A stretch of 64,000 nucleotides of DNA from positions 88,047-152,046 of the forward strand of contig CAWIMD010000011.1 of NCBI GenBank assembly GCA_963837165.1. Direction: 5' to 3'. The stretch comes from JAENWD01 sp963837165 (GTDB lineage: Bacteria > Acidobacteriota > Vicinamibacteria > Vicinamibacterales > JAENWD01). Position 1 is the first letter of the stretch; every line of letters begins with the position of its first letter. A program made the translations under genes and the position numbers. Of the stretch, positions 20,168 to 29,233 are shown in pieces. The notes under the pieces were generated by a model. The model saw only the letters and a list, made by a program, of their open reading frames with translations, did no database searches and had not been told where the DNA came from.

Positions 20168-22203
20168 GGACGTGGCCCGTCGATGCCGGGCGTTTCCGGC
20201 GCCTCCTCAGGCGTAAAGTCGGCATCGCGTGCGTACTTCTCGAACCACCCCATCTCGAGGTTGTACTTCGACAGCTGGTGCCTGAGCTCCTGCCAGCCGT
20301 GTCCCTCCCGCGGCGCGACATACAGATGGGTCGGCACATGCAGGCTCCGGAGGGCCCGGTACATCTCGACCGACTGAGGCATGGGCACGCGCGGGTCGTC
20401 TTCCCCCACGAAGAACAGGGTCGGCGTGTTGACGCGCGACACGTACTTCAGCGGCGAGTTCTCCCAGTACACGTCGATAGGGGCATCGGCCTGCCAGGGT
20501 GTGCCGCCAAACCACGGTGTCCGGTAGCTGCGGATGTCGCTCTGCGCGTACATCGACACCCAGTCGGCCGCTCCCGCTCCCGATGAGGCCGCCTTGAAAC
20601 GATCGGTGAACGTGATGATCTTGTTCGTCATGTGGCCGCCGGCGCTCCACCCCATCTTCACCAGCCGATCCGGATCCGCAATGCCGCGGGCCACCAGCGC
20701 ATCGACGCCCGAGAGCACGTCCAGGTGCGCGTGGCGGAAGTAGGCGCCCACCATGTCGCGGAGGAACGGGTTGCCGTAGCCGGTGCTGCCGCGGTAGTTC
20801 GGACGCAAGACGGCAAAGCCTTTCCCCGCGAGTACCTGGGCGTAACTCATCCGGCTGCCCCACCCGAACTTGTCCGAGGAGGCCGGGCCGCCGTGCGTCT
20901 GGACGACGAGCGGGTAGCGCCGCCCGGGGACGTAGTTCACCGGATAGAAGAGGAGACCCTCGACGAGCTGTCCGTCCGCGGCCTTCCAGGAGACGGACTC
21001 TTCTCGCGCGATCCGGAATGTATCGGTTAAATGACCGAATACGTCGCTGACTTTGTTCGGTTGAATGACCGATGCGGTGGATATCGACGGTGCGAGCGTC
21101 CAGATCTCGCCGGGCCGGTCGGGCTCCTCGAGCTGGAACACGTGGCGGTTCAGCCGGCGCGAATAGGACCAGCTGTGGAGGGCGTGCTGCCCGTCGGTGA
21201 GTTGACGCGGGTGGTCGGGATCGGCCAGATCCACCTGGAACAGCTCGCTTCGGACGCCGAGGTTGGCCACCAGCAGGATCGTGTGGTCGTCCTTCCAGTC
21301 GGCATCCAGCACCTCGTAGGGGAATCGCGGCATCAGCGGGATTGGCGCGGCGCCTCCGGCGGCGGACACGGTGAACACGGCGGACTGGTAGTAGGTCTCG
21401 AAGCTCGCGTTGGCCCCGGCCAGAAACAGCACCGTCCGCCCATCCGGCGAGAACGCGGCATCGTCTTCGGCGACCTGGTTCGCCGTGAGCGTCCGGGTCA
21501 CGGCGCCGCCGCTGGCCAGCACGACCACCTCGCCGTGTTCGGCATCGCCCAGCAGGGGCGTCGGCGCGCGTTCGATGACGATGGACTGGCCGTCGGCCGA
21601 GAGGCGGTACGAGAGGACCGAGAAGTCGCCGCCAGTGACGCGCGTCTCCTCGCCGGTGGCGGGCGTCACGAACCACAGGTGCTTCTGGGTGTACCGCTCG
21701 TCGTACGCGTAGACATCGTCTTTCTGCTTGTCGCGGGCGCGCTGGTCGGGGGTCCTCGGGTCGCTGGCGAGGAAGTAGAGGCGCGTGCCGTCCGGCGACC
21801 ACTGGATGCCCGACACCGAGGTCGGGTGAGTCGTCAGCTGTCGCGCCTCACCACCGACGGTCGGCAGCAGGTAAGCCTCGGTCTCGTCGCTGTCGCCCCG
21901 GCGCGAGAGGAACGCGATGCTGCCCCCGTCCGGGCACCAGCGGGGGCTCGACTCCCCATGCCGGCCGCGGGTGAGCTGGAGCGGCGCTCCGCCGTCGATC
22001 GGCACGCGCCAGAGATGACCGACGCGGCGGTCTTCCTTCCAGTCCGGGGCGTCCTGCACGTAGACGATGGCCCCGCCGTCGGGAGCCAGCTGGGGATCGG
22101 ACAGCGCCGGCACGTCCATCAGGTCGAGGAACGACATCGGTCGCGGCGCTTCCGCCGCGGTCAGGCCGATAATGAGGCTGGTCAGCCCGGCAATCCACAC
22201 CAT
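20164..22203 (-). CDS. Secreted S9-family prolyl oligopeptidase-like peptidase
   Basis: This 679-residue serine peptidase of the DPP IV/acylaminoacyl-peptidase group has a signal peptide (MVWIAGLTSLIIGLTAAEA). A beta-propeller follows with repeated SPDGxxL motifs (for example IQWSPDGTRLYFLASD), then an alpha/beta hydrolase domain. The nucleophile Ser lies in MGWSAGGHMTNK (about residue 520), the Asp in GEDDPRVPM and the His in REGHGW. It likely degrades small peptides in the periplasm. The start ATG lacks a ribosome site but has TAGAAT 6 nt upstream. A short AT-rich patch with a direct repeat GGTTRAATGACCGA lies at about 20990-21080. Confidence 0.9.
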   Translation of the reverse strand: MVWIAGLTSLIIGLTAAEAPRPMSFLDLMDVPALSDPQLAPDGGAIVYVQDAPDWKEDRRVGHLWRVPIDGGAPLQLTRGRHGESSPRWCPDGGSIAFLSRRGDSDETEAYLLPTVGGEARQLTTHPTSVSGIQWSPDGTRLYFLASDPRTPDQRARDKQKDDVYAYDERYTQKHLWFVTPATGEETRVTGGDFSVLSYRLSADGQSIVIERAPTPLLGDAEHGEVVVLASGGAVTRTLTANQVAEDDAAFSPDGRTVLFLAGANASFETYYQSAVFTVSAAGGAAPIPLMPRFPYEVLDADWKDDHTILLVANLGVRSELFQVDLADPDHPRQLTDGQHALHSWSYSRRLNRHVFQLEEPDRPGEIWTLAPSISTASVIQPNKVSDVFGHLTDTFRIAREESVSWKAADGQLVEGLLFYPVNYVPGRRYPLVVQTHGGPASSDKFGWGSRMSYAQVLAGKGFAVLRPNYRGSTGYGNPFLRDMVGAYFRHAHLDVLSGVDALVARGIADPDRLVKMGWSAGGHMTNKIITFTDRFKAASSGAGAADWVSMYAQSDIRSYRTPWFGGTPWQADAPIDVYWENSPLKYVSRVNTPTLFFVGEDDPRVPMPQSVEMYRALRSLHVPTHLYVAPREGHGWQELRHQLSKYNLEMGWFEKYARDADFTPEEAPETPGIDGPRP

Positions 22204-22209
22204 GCGCGA

Positions 22210-22215
22210 ATTCTA
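22210..22215 (-). promoter_or_regulatory. -10 box, leaderless arrangement, S9 peptidase
   Basis: TAGAAT on the minus strand ends 6 nt before the peptidase ATG, so the transcript would begin at or next to the start codon. No Shine-Dalgarno is present. Confidence 0.5.
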
Positions 22216-22236
22216 CGAACTTCCAGGGGCCAGTTG

Positions 22237-23160
22237 GTGATTGCCGTTGCCATCGAGCACGTCACGAAGCGATTCGGCCAGCACGTCGCCGTCGACGACC
22301 TCTCGCTCGACGTTCCGGTGGGCGCCGTGTACGGGTTCATCGGCCCGAACGGGTCGGGCAAGACGACGACCCTCCGGATGGTGCTGCACATCCTGCTGCC
22401 GGACAGCGGCCGGATCGCCGTGTTCGGCGATCCACGGACCGCCATTACCCGCGATAAAATAGGTTATCTGCCAGAAGAACGAGGGCTCTACAAGAAAATG
22501 CGTGTCCGACGGCTGCTCCGGTACTACGGGCAACTGAAGGGTAAACCTATCCGTTACATCGATATAGAAATTAATAGGTGGATTGACCGAATGAGTCTCG
22601 GCGCGTGGCTCGACAAGCCAGTGGATGCCTTGTCAAAAGGCATGGCCCAGAAAGTTCAGTTCATCGCGGCCGTCGTCTCCAGGCCGGACCTGCTGGTGCT
22701 GGACGAACCGTTCTCAGGCCTGGACCCGGTCAACGCCGAAACGCTGAAGGACGCCGTCCTCGACGTGCGCCGCGCGGGCACGACCGTGATCTTCAGCACT
22801 CACGACATGCCGGTCGCCGAGCGCATGTGCGACCGGATCTGCATGATCTTCAAGGGCCGGAAGGTGCTCGACGGCACCCTGGACGAGATCCAGGCGGCCT
22901 ACGGCACCGACACCGTCCGGGTCCGGATCGACGGTCCCGCTGCCCTGCTGGCCCAGCTGCCCGGCGTCGCCGCCGTGAACGACTACGGCCAGTTCCAGGA
23001 GCTCCGGTTGACCGGGGACCCCCAGGCGCTGCTGGCGGACCTGGTCCGGCGCACCGTGGTGCGGCACTTCGAGGTCACCCGGCCGTCGCTCCACGACATC
23101 TTCGTGCGCATCGCGCGGCCCACGCCCGACGAGATGGGCGGGGACGTCCTGCATGCGTAA
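22237..23160 (+). CDS. ABC transporter ATP-binding protein (NatA/CcmA-like exporter)
   Basis: This 307-residue ATPase shows Walker A GPNGSGKTTT, Q-loop region IGYLPEERGLYKKM, signature LSKGMAQKVQF (a variant of LSGGQ), Walker B LLVLDEPFSGLDPVNAE and the switch His in STHDM. A C-terminal DUF4162-like region follows. It would power the permease encoded next, which it overlaps by 8 bp. The frame is open far upstream, but homology begins at VIAVAIEHVTKRFG. The GTG at 22237, with AGGGG about 9 nt upstream, is the likely start. Codons at about 22441-22600 (ATA, AAA, AAT, TTA-type) are much AT-richer than the rest. Confidence 0.9.
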   Translation: MIAVAIEHVTKRFGQHVAVDDLSLDVPVGAVYGFIGPNGSGKTTTLRMVLHILLPDSGRIAVFGDPRTAITRDKIGYLPEERGLYKKMRVRRLLRYYGQLKGKPIRYIDIEINRWIDRMSLGAWLDKPVDALSKGMAQKVQFIAAVVSRPDLLVLDEPFSGLDPVNAETLKDAVLDVRRAGTTVIFSTHDMPVAERMCDRICMIFKGRKVLDGTLDEIQAAYGTDTVRVRIDGPAALLAQLPGVAAVNDYGQFQELRLTGDPQALLADLVRRTVVRHFEVTRPSLHDIFVRIARPTPDEMGGDVLHA

Positions 23161-24448
23161 GGTCCTGACCATCGCCCGCTCCGAGTTCACCACGGCCGTC
23201 CGTGCCCGCGGCTTCTGGGTCGGCATCCTGCTCATGCCCGTGCTGTTCGGGGGCGCGGTCCAGCTGCAGCGGGTGGTCGAGCGCCGATCGAACGACATCG
23301 AGCGGCGGGTCGCGATCGTGGACGACACCGGGGCGCTCTTCGCGCCGCTGTCGGCGGCCGCCGAGGCGTGGAATCGCGGCGAGCGGGACACGGGCCGCGT
23401 CAGTGAGGGGCCGCGCTTCACGGTGGAGCGCGTCGCCGACCCGGGTCCCGACAGGAATGCGCTTCGTCTCGCGCTCTCCGAGCGGGTGCGCGCGCAGCAG
23501 CTGTTCGCCTTCGTCGAGCTGCCGGCCGGACTGCTCGGCCCGGACGGCGACCCCAGGATCCGCTACTACTCGGCTGCGCCGGCCTACCGCGAGCTGCCCG
23601 ACTGGATCAACCGCACCGTCCTGAAGGAGGTGGTGAAGGGCCGGTTCATCCAGGCGCACGTCAGCCCGCTCGTCGTGGCCTCGCTGCTGAAGCCGGTGGC
23701 CACCGAGGAGCTCGGGCTGCTCGCCCGCGCACCGGACGGCTCGGTCCGGCAGGCGCGCGAGGTCGATCGCATCCGGACGATCGCGATCCCCGTGAGCTTC
23801 ATGTTCCTCCTCTTCCTGGTCGTGGTGATGACCACGCCTCAGCTGCTGAACAGCGTCCTCGAAGAGAAGATGAGCCGCATCAGCGAGGTGCTGCTCGGGT
23901 CGGTCACGCCGTTCGAGCTCATGCTGGGGAAGCTCCTGGCCAGCACCTCGGTCTCGGCGCTCATGACCCTCGTGTACCTCTCGGGCGCCGCGTGGGCCGC
24001 CCATCGCTGGGGCTACCTCGACGCGGTCGAGCCGCGGATCGTCGCCTGGTTCGTCGCGTTTCTCGTGCTGTCGGTCCTGATCTACGGCTCGATGTTCATC
24101 GCGATCGGATCGGCGTGCAGCGACCTGCGCGACGCGCAGAACCTGATGACGCCGGCCATGATGATGCTGCTCATCCCGGCGCTGACGTGGACGCTCATCA
24201 CCCGCGCACCGCAGAGCGCGTTCGCCGTCGGCGCCTCCCTCTTCCCGCCGGCCACGCCCTTCCTGATGCTGCTGCGGCTGGCGCTCCCCGAGCGCCCGCC
24301 GGGGTGGCAGGTCGGCCTGGGCGTCGGGCTCACCCTCCTGGCGATGCTCGTCATCGTCTGGGCCGCCGGCCGGATCGTGCGCGTGGGCCTGCTGATGCAG
24401 GGCAAGCGCGCCTCGCTGCGGGAGCTCGGGCGATGGGTCTTCCATTGA
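23153..24448 (+). CDS. ABC-2 type permease (NatB-like)
   Basis: This 431-residue membrane component has an N-terminal helix (FWVGILLMPVLFGGAV) and a large extracytoplasmic domain up to about residue 200. At least five C-terminal helices follow, including RTIAIPVSFMFLLFLVVVM. LLNSVLEEKMSRISEVLLGS is the coupling segment typical of ABC-2/NatB exporters. The substrate is unknown; relatives export sodium ions or antibiotics. The TGA stop sits at the edge of a TTGAYGA heptamer array. Confidence 0.88.
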   Translation: MRKVLTIARSEFTTAVRARGFWVGILLMPVLFGGAVQLQRVVERRSNDIERRVAIVDDTGALFAPLSAAAEAWNRGERDTGRVSEGPRFTVERVADPGPDRNALRLALSERVRAQQLFAFVELPAGLLGPDGDPRIRYYSAAPAYRELPDWINRTVLKEVVKGRFIQAHVSPLVVASLLKPVATEELGLLARAPDGSVRQAREVDRIRTIAIPVSFMFLLFLVVVMTTPQLLNSVLEEKMSRISEVLLGSVTPFELMLGKLLASTSVSALMTLVYLSGAAWAAHRWGYLDAVEPRIVAWFVAFLVLSVLIYGSMFIAIGSACSDLRDAQNLMTPAMMMLLIPALTWTLITRAPQSAFAVGASLFPPATPFLMLLRLALPERPPGWQVGLGVGLTLLAMLVIVWAAGRIVRVGLLMQGKRASLRELGRWVFH

Positions 24449-24485
24449 ACATTGATGATTGATGATTGACGATTGACGATTGACT
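24444..24485. repeat. Heptamer array TTGATGA/TTGACGA
   Basis: Tandem 7-bp units directly follow the permease gene and supply its TGA. Because 7 is not a multiple of 3, the units place TGA in all three plus-strand frames. The TTGAC in each unit also resembles a -35 box. Confidence 0.85.
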
Positions 24486-24505
24486 GTGGGAATTGCCCGG
24501 CGGAA

Positions 24506-24511
24506 TACAAT
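24506..24511 (+). promoter_or_regulatory. -10 box, leaderless arrangement, DUF411 gene
   Basis: TACAAT ends 7 nt before the ATG at 24519. It overlaps an alternative ATG at 24510, so that codon would lie upstream of the transcript; this decides the start. A TTGACT from the heptamer array lies 20 bp upstream, longer than ideal for a -35. Confidence 0.5.
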
Positions 24512-24518
24512 GGACTTC

Positions 24519-24977
24519 ATGCATCGCGCACTGACGCTCGTCGCCCTTCTCGCGCTCACGGCAGGCGCTCCCCTGCCGGCGTCGGCCCGGCCGCCCGGCC
24601 CCGCGCCGAAGATGACCGTCTACAAGTCCCCGACCTGCGGCTGCTGCGCCAAGTGGGTCGAGCACATGAAACAGGCCGGATTCGACCTGACGGTGAACGA
24701 GACGCCGAACGTGGGGATCGTCAAGGCCGAGCACCACGTGCCGGCCGACCTCGCGTCGTGCCACACCGCGCTGGTCGGCGGCTACATCATCGAAGGCCAC
24801 GTGCCGGCCGACGTCGTGCAGAAGCTGCTCCGGGAGAAGCCGGACATCGCGGGCCTGGCCGTCCCCGGCATGCCGGTCGGCGCGCCCGGCATGGAGGGCG
24901 ACGGCTCGAGAAAGGATCACTACGACATCGTCGCGTTCCGGGCAGACGGCACGCACTACGTGTTCGCGTCGCGCTGA
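24519..24977 (+). CDS. Exported DUF411 metal-binding protein
   Basis: This 152-residue protein has a signal peptide (LTLVALLALTAGAPLPASA) and the DUF411 core: VYKSPTCGCCAKWVEHM with the Cys triad, AEHHVPADLASCHTALVGGY, and GHVPADVVQKLL. The C-terminal DHYDIVAF segment is typical. DUF411 proteins occur near copper-handling genes and are thought to bind metal in the periplasm. With a Cys-rich CGCC site, copper is the best guess. It lies 13 bp ahead of the M1 aminopeptidase gene and is probably cotranscribed with it. Confidence 0.85.
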   Translation: MHRALTLVALLALTAGAPLPASARPPGPAPKMTVYKSPTCGCCAKWVEHMKQAGFDLTVNETPNVGIVKAEHHVPADLASCHTALVGGYIIEGHVPADVVQKLLREKPDIAGLAVPGMPVGAPGMEGDGSRKDHYDIVAFRADGTHYVFASR

Positions 24978-24990
24978 GGATCCGCTCCGC

Positions 24991-26904
24991 GTGCGGACAC
25001 GGCTCGCCGCGGCGGCCCTCGCCGCCCTTGCCGCGGCGGCGTGCAGCCGGCAGCCACCGCCACCTGTCGCCACGACTTCGGTCCCCATGACGTCACCTGC
25101 TCCCCGCGACGTGCACAGCTACGGCGTGCCCGACGAAGCCCGCGTCACGCACGTGGCGCTCGACCTGAGGGCCGACTTCGACCGCCGCGTGCTGGCCGGC
25201 AGCGCCACGCTGACCATCGAGGCCGTGCCGTCGGCGCGGCAGCTCGTGCTCGACACGCGGCAGCTCTCGATCGAGGGCGTGTTCGACGGCGGCGGGGAAC
25301 CGCTGCGCTACGAGCTGGGCCCCGAGGATCGCATCCTGGGGCGCCCCCTCCGAATCGCGCTGCCCGCGGATCGACGGCTCGTCGTCGTCCGGTATCACAC
25401 CAGCCCGGACGCGCCGGCCCTGCAGTGGCTCGCCCCGTCGCAGACCGCCGGCGGGCAGCACCCGTACCTGTTCTCCCAGGGCGAGGCGATCCTGACGCGC
25501 TCCTGGATCCCGACCCAGGACAGCCCCGGCGTCCGCCAGACGTACGAGGCGCGCATCGTCGCGCCGGAGCCCCTGCGCGTGCTCATGAGCGCGGAGATGC
25601 TGACGCCCGACGGCACGCCGGAGGGGGGCGGCCGGCGGGCGTTCCGCTTCCGCATGGACCGGCCGACCCCGCCCTACCTCATCGCGATCGCGATTGGCGA
25701 CCTCGCGTTCCGGCCCGTGGGACCGCGATCGGGCGTCTACGCGGAACCCTCGGTCGTGGACAAGGCCGCATGGGAGTTTGCCGACATCGAGAAGATGATC
25801 GAGGCGGCCGAATCGATCGGCGGGCCGTACCAGTGGGGCCGCTACGACGTGCTCGTCATGCCGCCGTCGTTTCCCTTCGGCGGTATGGAAAACCCGCGCC
25901 TCACCTTCGTCACGCCGACCGTGCTCGCGGGAGACCGCTCGCTCACCTCGCTCATCGCCCACGAGCTGGCCCACTCGTGGTCCGGCAATCTCGTCACCAA
26001 CGCCACCTGGCGGGACTTCTGGCTGAACGAGGGCTTCACGACCTATTTCGAGAACCGCATCATGGAAGCGCTCTACGGGCCCGAACGCGCCGAGATGCTG
26101 CGGGTGCTCGGCCGCCGCGACCTGCTCGATGAGCTCGCGGATCTCGAGGCCCGCCCGGGCGACCAGGTCCTCCACATCGACCTCGCTGGCCGCGACCCGG
26201 ACGACGGCGCGACACCGGTGCCGTACGAGAAGGGCGCCGCATTCCTGCGGATGGTGGAGCACGAGGTCGGCCGCCCGCGCTTCGACGACTGGCTGCGCGG
26301 CTACTTCTCGCGCCACGCGTTCACCTCGCTCACCACCGCGCAGTTCCTCGACGATTTCCGCGAGTACCTCGTTCAGGACGATGCGGATCTCGAGAAGCGG
26401 CTGCGGCTGGACGAGTGGATCGAGCAGCCGGGGCTGCCGTCAAACGCGCTGCAGCCGATCTCGGCTGCCTTCGAACGAGTGGACCGCGAAGCCGCGCGGT
26501 TCGAGGCTGGAACGGCGCCCGGGTCGCTGGAGACGTCCGGATGGACCACTCAGGAGTGGCAGCACTTCATCGGCTCGCTGCCACCCAAGGCATCGCGGGA
26601 GCAGCTCGCGTCGCTCGACAGGGCGTTCGGGTTCAGCCGGTCGGGGAACAGCGAGATCCTGTTCACGTGGCTCAAGCTGGTGATCCCGCGGCACTACCAG
26701 CCGGCAATGCCGGCGGTGGAACACTTCCTGACGTCGCAGGGCCGGCGGAAGTTCCTGACGCCGCTGTACAAGGCCCTGATGGCCCAGCCGTGGGGCAAAG
26801 AAGAGGCGAAGCGGATCTATCGGGAGGCACGGCCGCTGTACCATGCCGTGGCCACCTCGACACTTGATCCGATTATCGCGGGCCAGGCTGAGCCGGGTCC
26901 GTAA
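24991..26904 (+). CDS. M1-family zinc aminopeptidase lipoprotein (LTA4 hydrolase-like)
   Basis: This 637-residue protein opens with a lipoprotein signal (AALAALAAAACSRQ), so it is probably membrane-tethered outside the cytoplasm. The exopeptidase motif is GGMENPRLTFVTP (GxMEN). The zinc site is HELAHSWSGNLV (about residues 325-336) with the third ligand in NEGFTTYFE, making HEXXH-18-E. An alpha-helical C-terminal domain (about 450-620) matches the leukotriene A4 hydrolase C-terminal fold, with SNAL and KAL.MAQPWGKEEAKRI segments. The GTG start is the only one near the signal peptide. Confidence 0.9.
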   Translation: MRTRLAAAALAALAAAACSRQPPPPVATTSVPMTSPAPRDVHSYGVPDEARVTHVALDLRADFDRRVLAGSATLTIEAVPSARQLVLDTRQLSIEGVFDGGGEPLRYELGPEDRILGRPLRIALPADRRLVVVRYHTSPDAPALQWLAPSQTAGGQHPYLFSQGEAILTRSWIPTQDSPGVRQTYEARIVAPEPLRVLMSAEMLTPDGTPEGGGRRAFRFRMDRPTPPYLIAIAIGDLAFRPVGPRSGVYAEPSVVDKAAWEFADIEKMIEAAESIGGPYQWGRYDVLVMPPSFPFGGMENPRLTFVTPTVLAGDRSLTSLIAHELAHSWSGNLVTNATWRDFWLNEGFTTYFENRIMEALYGPERAEMLRVLGRRDLLDELADLEARPGDQVLHIDLAGRDPDDGATPVPYEKGAAFLRMVEHEVGRPRFDDWLRGYFSRHAFTSLTTAQFLDDFREYLVQDDADLEKRLRLDEWIEQPGLPSNALQPISAAFERVDREAARFEAGTAPGSLETSGWTTQEWQHFIGSLPPKASREQLASLDRAFGFSRSGNSEILFTWLKLVIPRHYQPAMPAVEHFLTSQGRRKFLTPLYKALMAQPWGKEEAKRIYREARPLYHAVATSTLDPIIAGQAEPGP

Positions 26905-26909
26905 TCCCC

Positions 26910-28760
26910 GTGCAGTTTCGTGCCGATAGCCTAGCCGTGACCAGATCCGCGGGCCGCCAGGCGGTCAGTGTCGATCAGCCGACGATGGCAGAGCCGCACC
27001 TCAGGGCAATTCTCGAGACGCAGCCCGTCATTCTGGTCCGCCTGGCGAAGGACGGCACCTTCCTCGCCGTGAACGAATCGGGCCTCGCAGCGCTGGGCGC
27101 CGAGCGCCTGGATCAGCTGCTTGGCACACCACTTAACGCCCTCCTCCCCACCGAGGAACGGGGCAACCTGCAGGTCTTCATCGAGCGGGTGATCTCCGGC
27201 CACCGGGGGTCGATCGAGGTCGACCTGACCGGGCTCACGGGCACCCGACACACGGTCCAGATTCACGCCGGGCCGCACCCGGGGGCCCCGGACGGGATTG
27301 AATCCGTCCTCGCCAGCATCCGCGACGTCACGGAATCCCGTCACCTCGAGCAATCGCTCGTCGAGGCGATGTCGCGGCAGACCGACCTGGAGTCCACTCA
27401 CGATGCCGAGCGCGCGCGGCTGGTGGCCGAGCTCGAGGAGGCCCGGGCCGCCGGGGCGAGCACTGCCGCCAGCTCCGCCGAACTGGACGCGCTCGAAGCC
27501 CGGCTCGCCGAGGCGGAGCGGGCCAGGACCGAGCTGACGTACCGCCATGCCGCCGAGATCGAGGGTCTGACCGAGGCGCTCGAGGAGCGCACACGTATCA
27601 GCGAGGAGCAGGCGGCGCGGCTGACCGGGCTGGCCGAGACCGAGCGCCGCTACGCCGATCAGCTCGCGGCCGTCTCCGGACAGCACCAGGCGGCCGAGTC
27701 GGAGATCGAGAACCTGCGCGCCGAGATCGACCGCACGCGCGCGGCCATTGCCGACGCGGTGGGCGATCGGGAGCGGCTGCAGGGCGAAACCGACGCCCTG
27801 CGTGCGTCGCTCGAGCAGGCCAAGGAGGAAGGCGAGCGCGCGCGCCACGAGGTCGCCTCCCGCCTCGAGGCCGACATCGCGGCCCTGAAGGATGCCTTGA
27901 ACGAGGCGATGGGAGAGCAGGGGCGCCTGGCGGAGACCGTCGCCTCCCGGGAGGAGGCGGCCAACGCCGCGTATGCGCGCGTCAGCGAGCTCGAGCTGAA
28001 CCTCAACGAGCTGCAGCAGTCCACCCAGAGCACGGTCGCCGAGCTCGAGGGGCGGCTCGCGGCGGCGCGCCAGGATGCCGAATCGATTGCTCAGGCACGC
28101 GATGCCGCCCAGGCGCGGTTCGCGGCACGCGTGACCGCGCTCGAAGCGGCGCTGGCCGCGGCACAGGCCGCCGATCGCCGGGCTGCGGTGCGGCTGACCG
28201 CTGCCGCGAAAGCGGCAGGCCAGGCGGCGCGGCAGGTCCTCGACCTGGCGGCGCTGACCTCCGAGGGCAGCGGCGTCAGCGCCGGCGAGCTGGCCTCGCG
28301 GGTCGAGCGGCCGCTGCGCGAAGTGCTGGGCAGCAGCCTCGAGCTGGCGGTGCTCGTGGCGGCTCCCGAATCCGTGCTTGCCGCGCCGCCCCAGATCGTC
28401 GAGCAGTTGCTGGTGTCGATCGCGTTGAACCGGAGCGCCGCCGTGTCCGCGGGCCAGGTGACCGTCGAGGTCGCCGACGTGGGCGTGGACGAGGACGCCG
28501 CGCGTGGACGGGCCATGACGCCCGGCGAGTACGTGCTCGTGGCCGTGCACGTGAACGGCGAGGGCGCGGGCGACGACCTGGCGGGCGAGCTGTTCGAATC
28601 GGCGGATACGAGGGTCTGGGAACGCGCCGGCGCCGTCCTGGCGGGTGCGCACGATGCCGTGCGCAGCATCGGCGGGTTCATGTGGCTCGCGCGAGAGGGA
28701 CCGCAGGGCGTCGCGTTCGAGGTGTACGTGCCGCGTGAAGGCGACGGGGAGGCACGGTGA
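26910..28760 (+). CDS. PAS/coiled-coil protein with degenerate histidine-kinase ATPase domain
   Basis: A 616-residue protein of three parts. A PAS domain (about 26-150) contains ILETQPVILVRLAKDGTFLAVN and ends in IRDVTESRHLE. A long Ala/Glu/Arg coiled coil runs about 150-440. The last part follows a HATPase_c layout but has lost its key residues. The N-box position reads ALNRSAAV, the G1 position reads VAVHVNGEGAGDD without the D-x-G of VSDTG, and the glycine-rich G2 lid is missing. No H-box phospho-acceptor is seen. It cannot be a working kinase by these criteria; I infer a pseudokinase scaffold or sensor. The start is uncertain (GTG 26910 or ATG 26985). It overlaps the PilZ gene. Confidence 0.75.
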   Translation: MQFRADSLAVTRSAGRQAVSVDQPTMAEPHLRAILETQPVILVRLAKDGTFLAVNESGLAALGAERLDQLLGTPLNALLPTEERGNLQVFIERVISGHRGSIEVDLTGLTGTRHTVQIHAGPHPGAPDGIESVLASIRDVTESRHLEQSLVEAMSRQTDLESTHDAERARLVAELEEARAAGASTAASSAELDALEARLAEAERARTELTYRHAAEIEGLTEALEERTRISEEQAARLTGLAETERRYADQLAAVSGQHQAAESEIENLRAEIDRTRAAIADAVGDRERLQGETDALRASLEQAKEEGERARHEVASRLEADIAALKDALNEAMGEQGRLAETVASREEAANAAYARVSELELNLNELQQSTQSTVAELEGRLAAARQDAESIAQARDAAQARFAARVTALEAALAAAQAADRRAAVRLTAAAKAAGQAARQVLDLAALTSEGSGVSAGELASRVERPLREVLGSSLELAVLVAAPESVLAAPPQIVEQLLVSIALNRSAAVSAGQVTVEVADVGVDEDAARGRAMTPGEYVLVAVHVNGEGAGDDLAGELFESADTRVWERAGAVLAGAHDAVRSIGGFMWLAREGPQGVAFEVYVPREGDGEAR

Positions 28761-29191
28761 TGGCGGAGAAGACCGAGAACGCAGCCGTCGACACGGGTCG
28801 CGCGGATCCTCGCTATCCCGCGTCGGCGCTGCCGGGAATCACGGGGATGCGCCTCTCCCCGGGCGACACCGTCCGCCTGCTGAACATGTCGGCGAGCGGG
28901 GTGCTCGTCGAGGGCAAGACGCGCTTCGTGCCGGGCACCCGCGTGACGGTCATCTTCGAAGGGCCCGCCGCGCTCAAAAACATCAAGGGCAAGGTCGTCC
29001 GCTGCCAGGTCTCGTCCATCGGCGGCGGCGGCAGCCTCCAGTACCAGTCGGCCATCGCCTTCGAGGCGCGGATCGAACTGCCGGTGGACGAAGCGGCGCT
29101 GCCGCACCAGGCGGCTGCGCCGGAAGCCGCCCCCAATGCGTCGGGCAAGGCGCCGGCCGCCGCGGCGCCGCCGGTCGTCAATCGCTGGTAG
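28760..29191 (+). CDS. PilZ-domain protein
   Basis: This 143-residue protein carries a PilZ fold: an N-terminal Arg-containing segment (RADPRYPASALPG), GDTVRLLNMSASGVLVEG with the N-x-S-x-x-G motif, and VVRCQVSSIGGGGSLQYQSAIAFEARI. PilZ domains bind cyclic di-GMP, but the RxxxR motif is not clear here, so ligand binding is uncertain. A Pro/Ala-rich tail follows. The ATG overlaps the stop of the pseudokinase gene (TGATG), implying coupling. The pair may act together in a signalling or motility role. Confidence 0.75.
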   Translation: MAEKTENAAVDTGRADPRYPASALPGITGMRLSPGDTVRLLNMSASGVLVEGKTRFVPGTRVTVIFEGPAALKNIKGKVVRCQVSSIGGGGSLQYQSAIAFEARIELPVDEAALPHQAAAPEAAPNASGKAPAAAAPPVVNRW

Positions 29192-29233
29192 GAGCGGGCA
29201 GACCTCGAGATCCGGGCGACACTCAGCTCGGCG

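Noticed and set aside
24444..24485. Heptamer arrays as CRISPR or integration sites
   Set aside because: Units are contiguous without spacers, and no integrase or cas gene is near.
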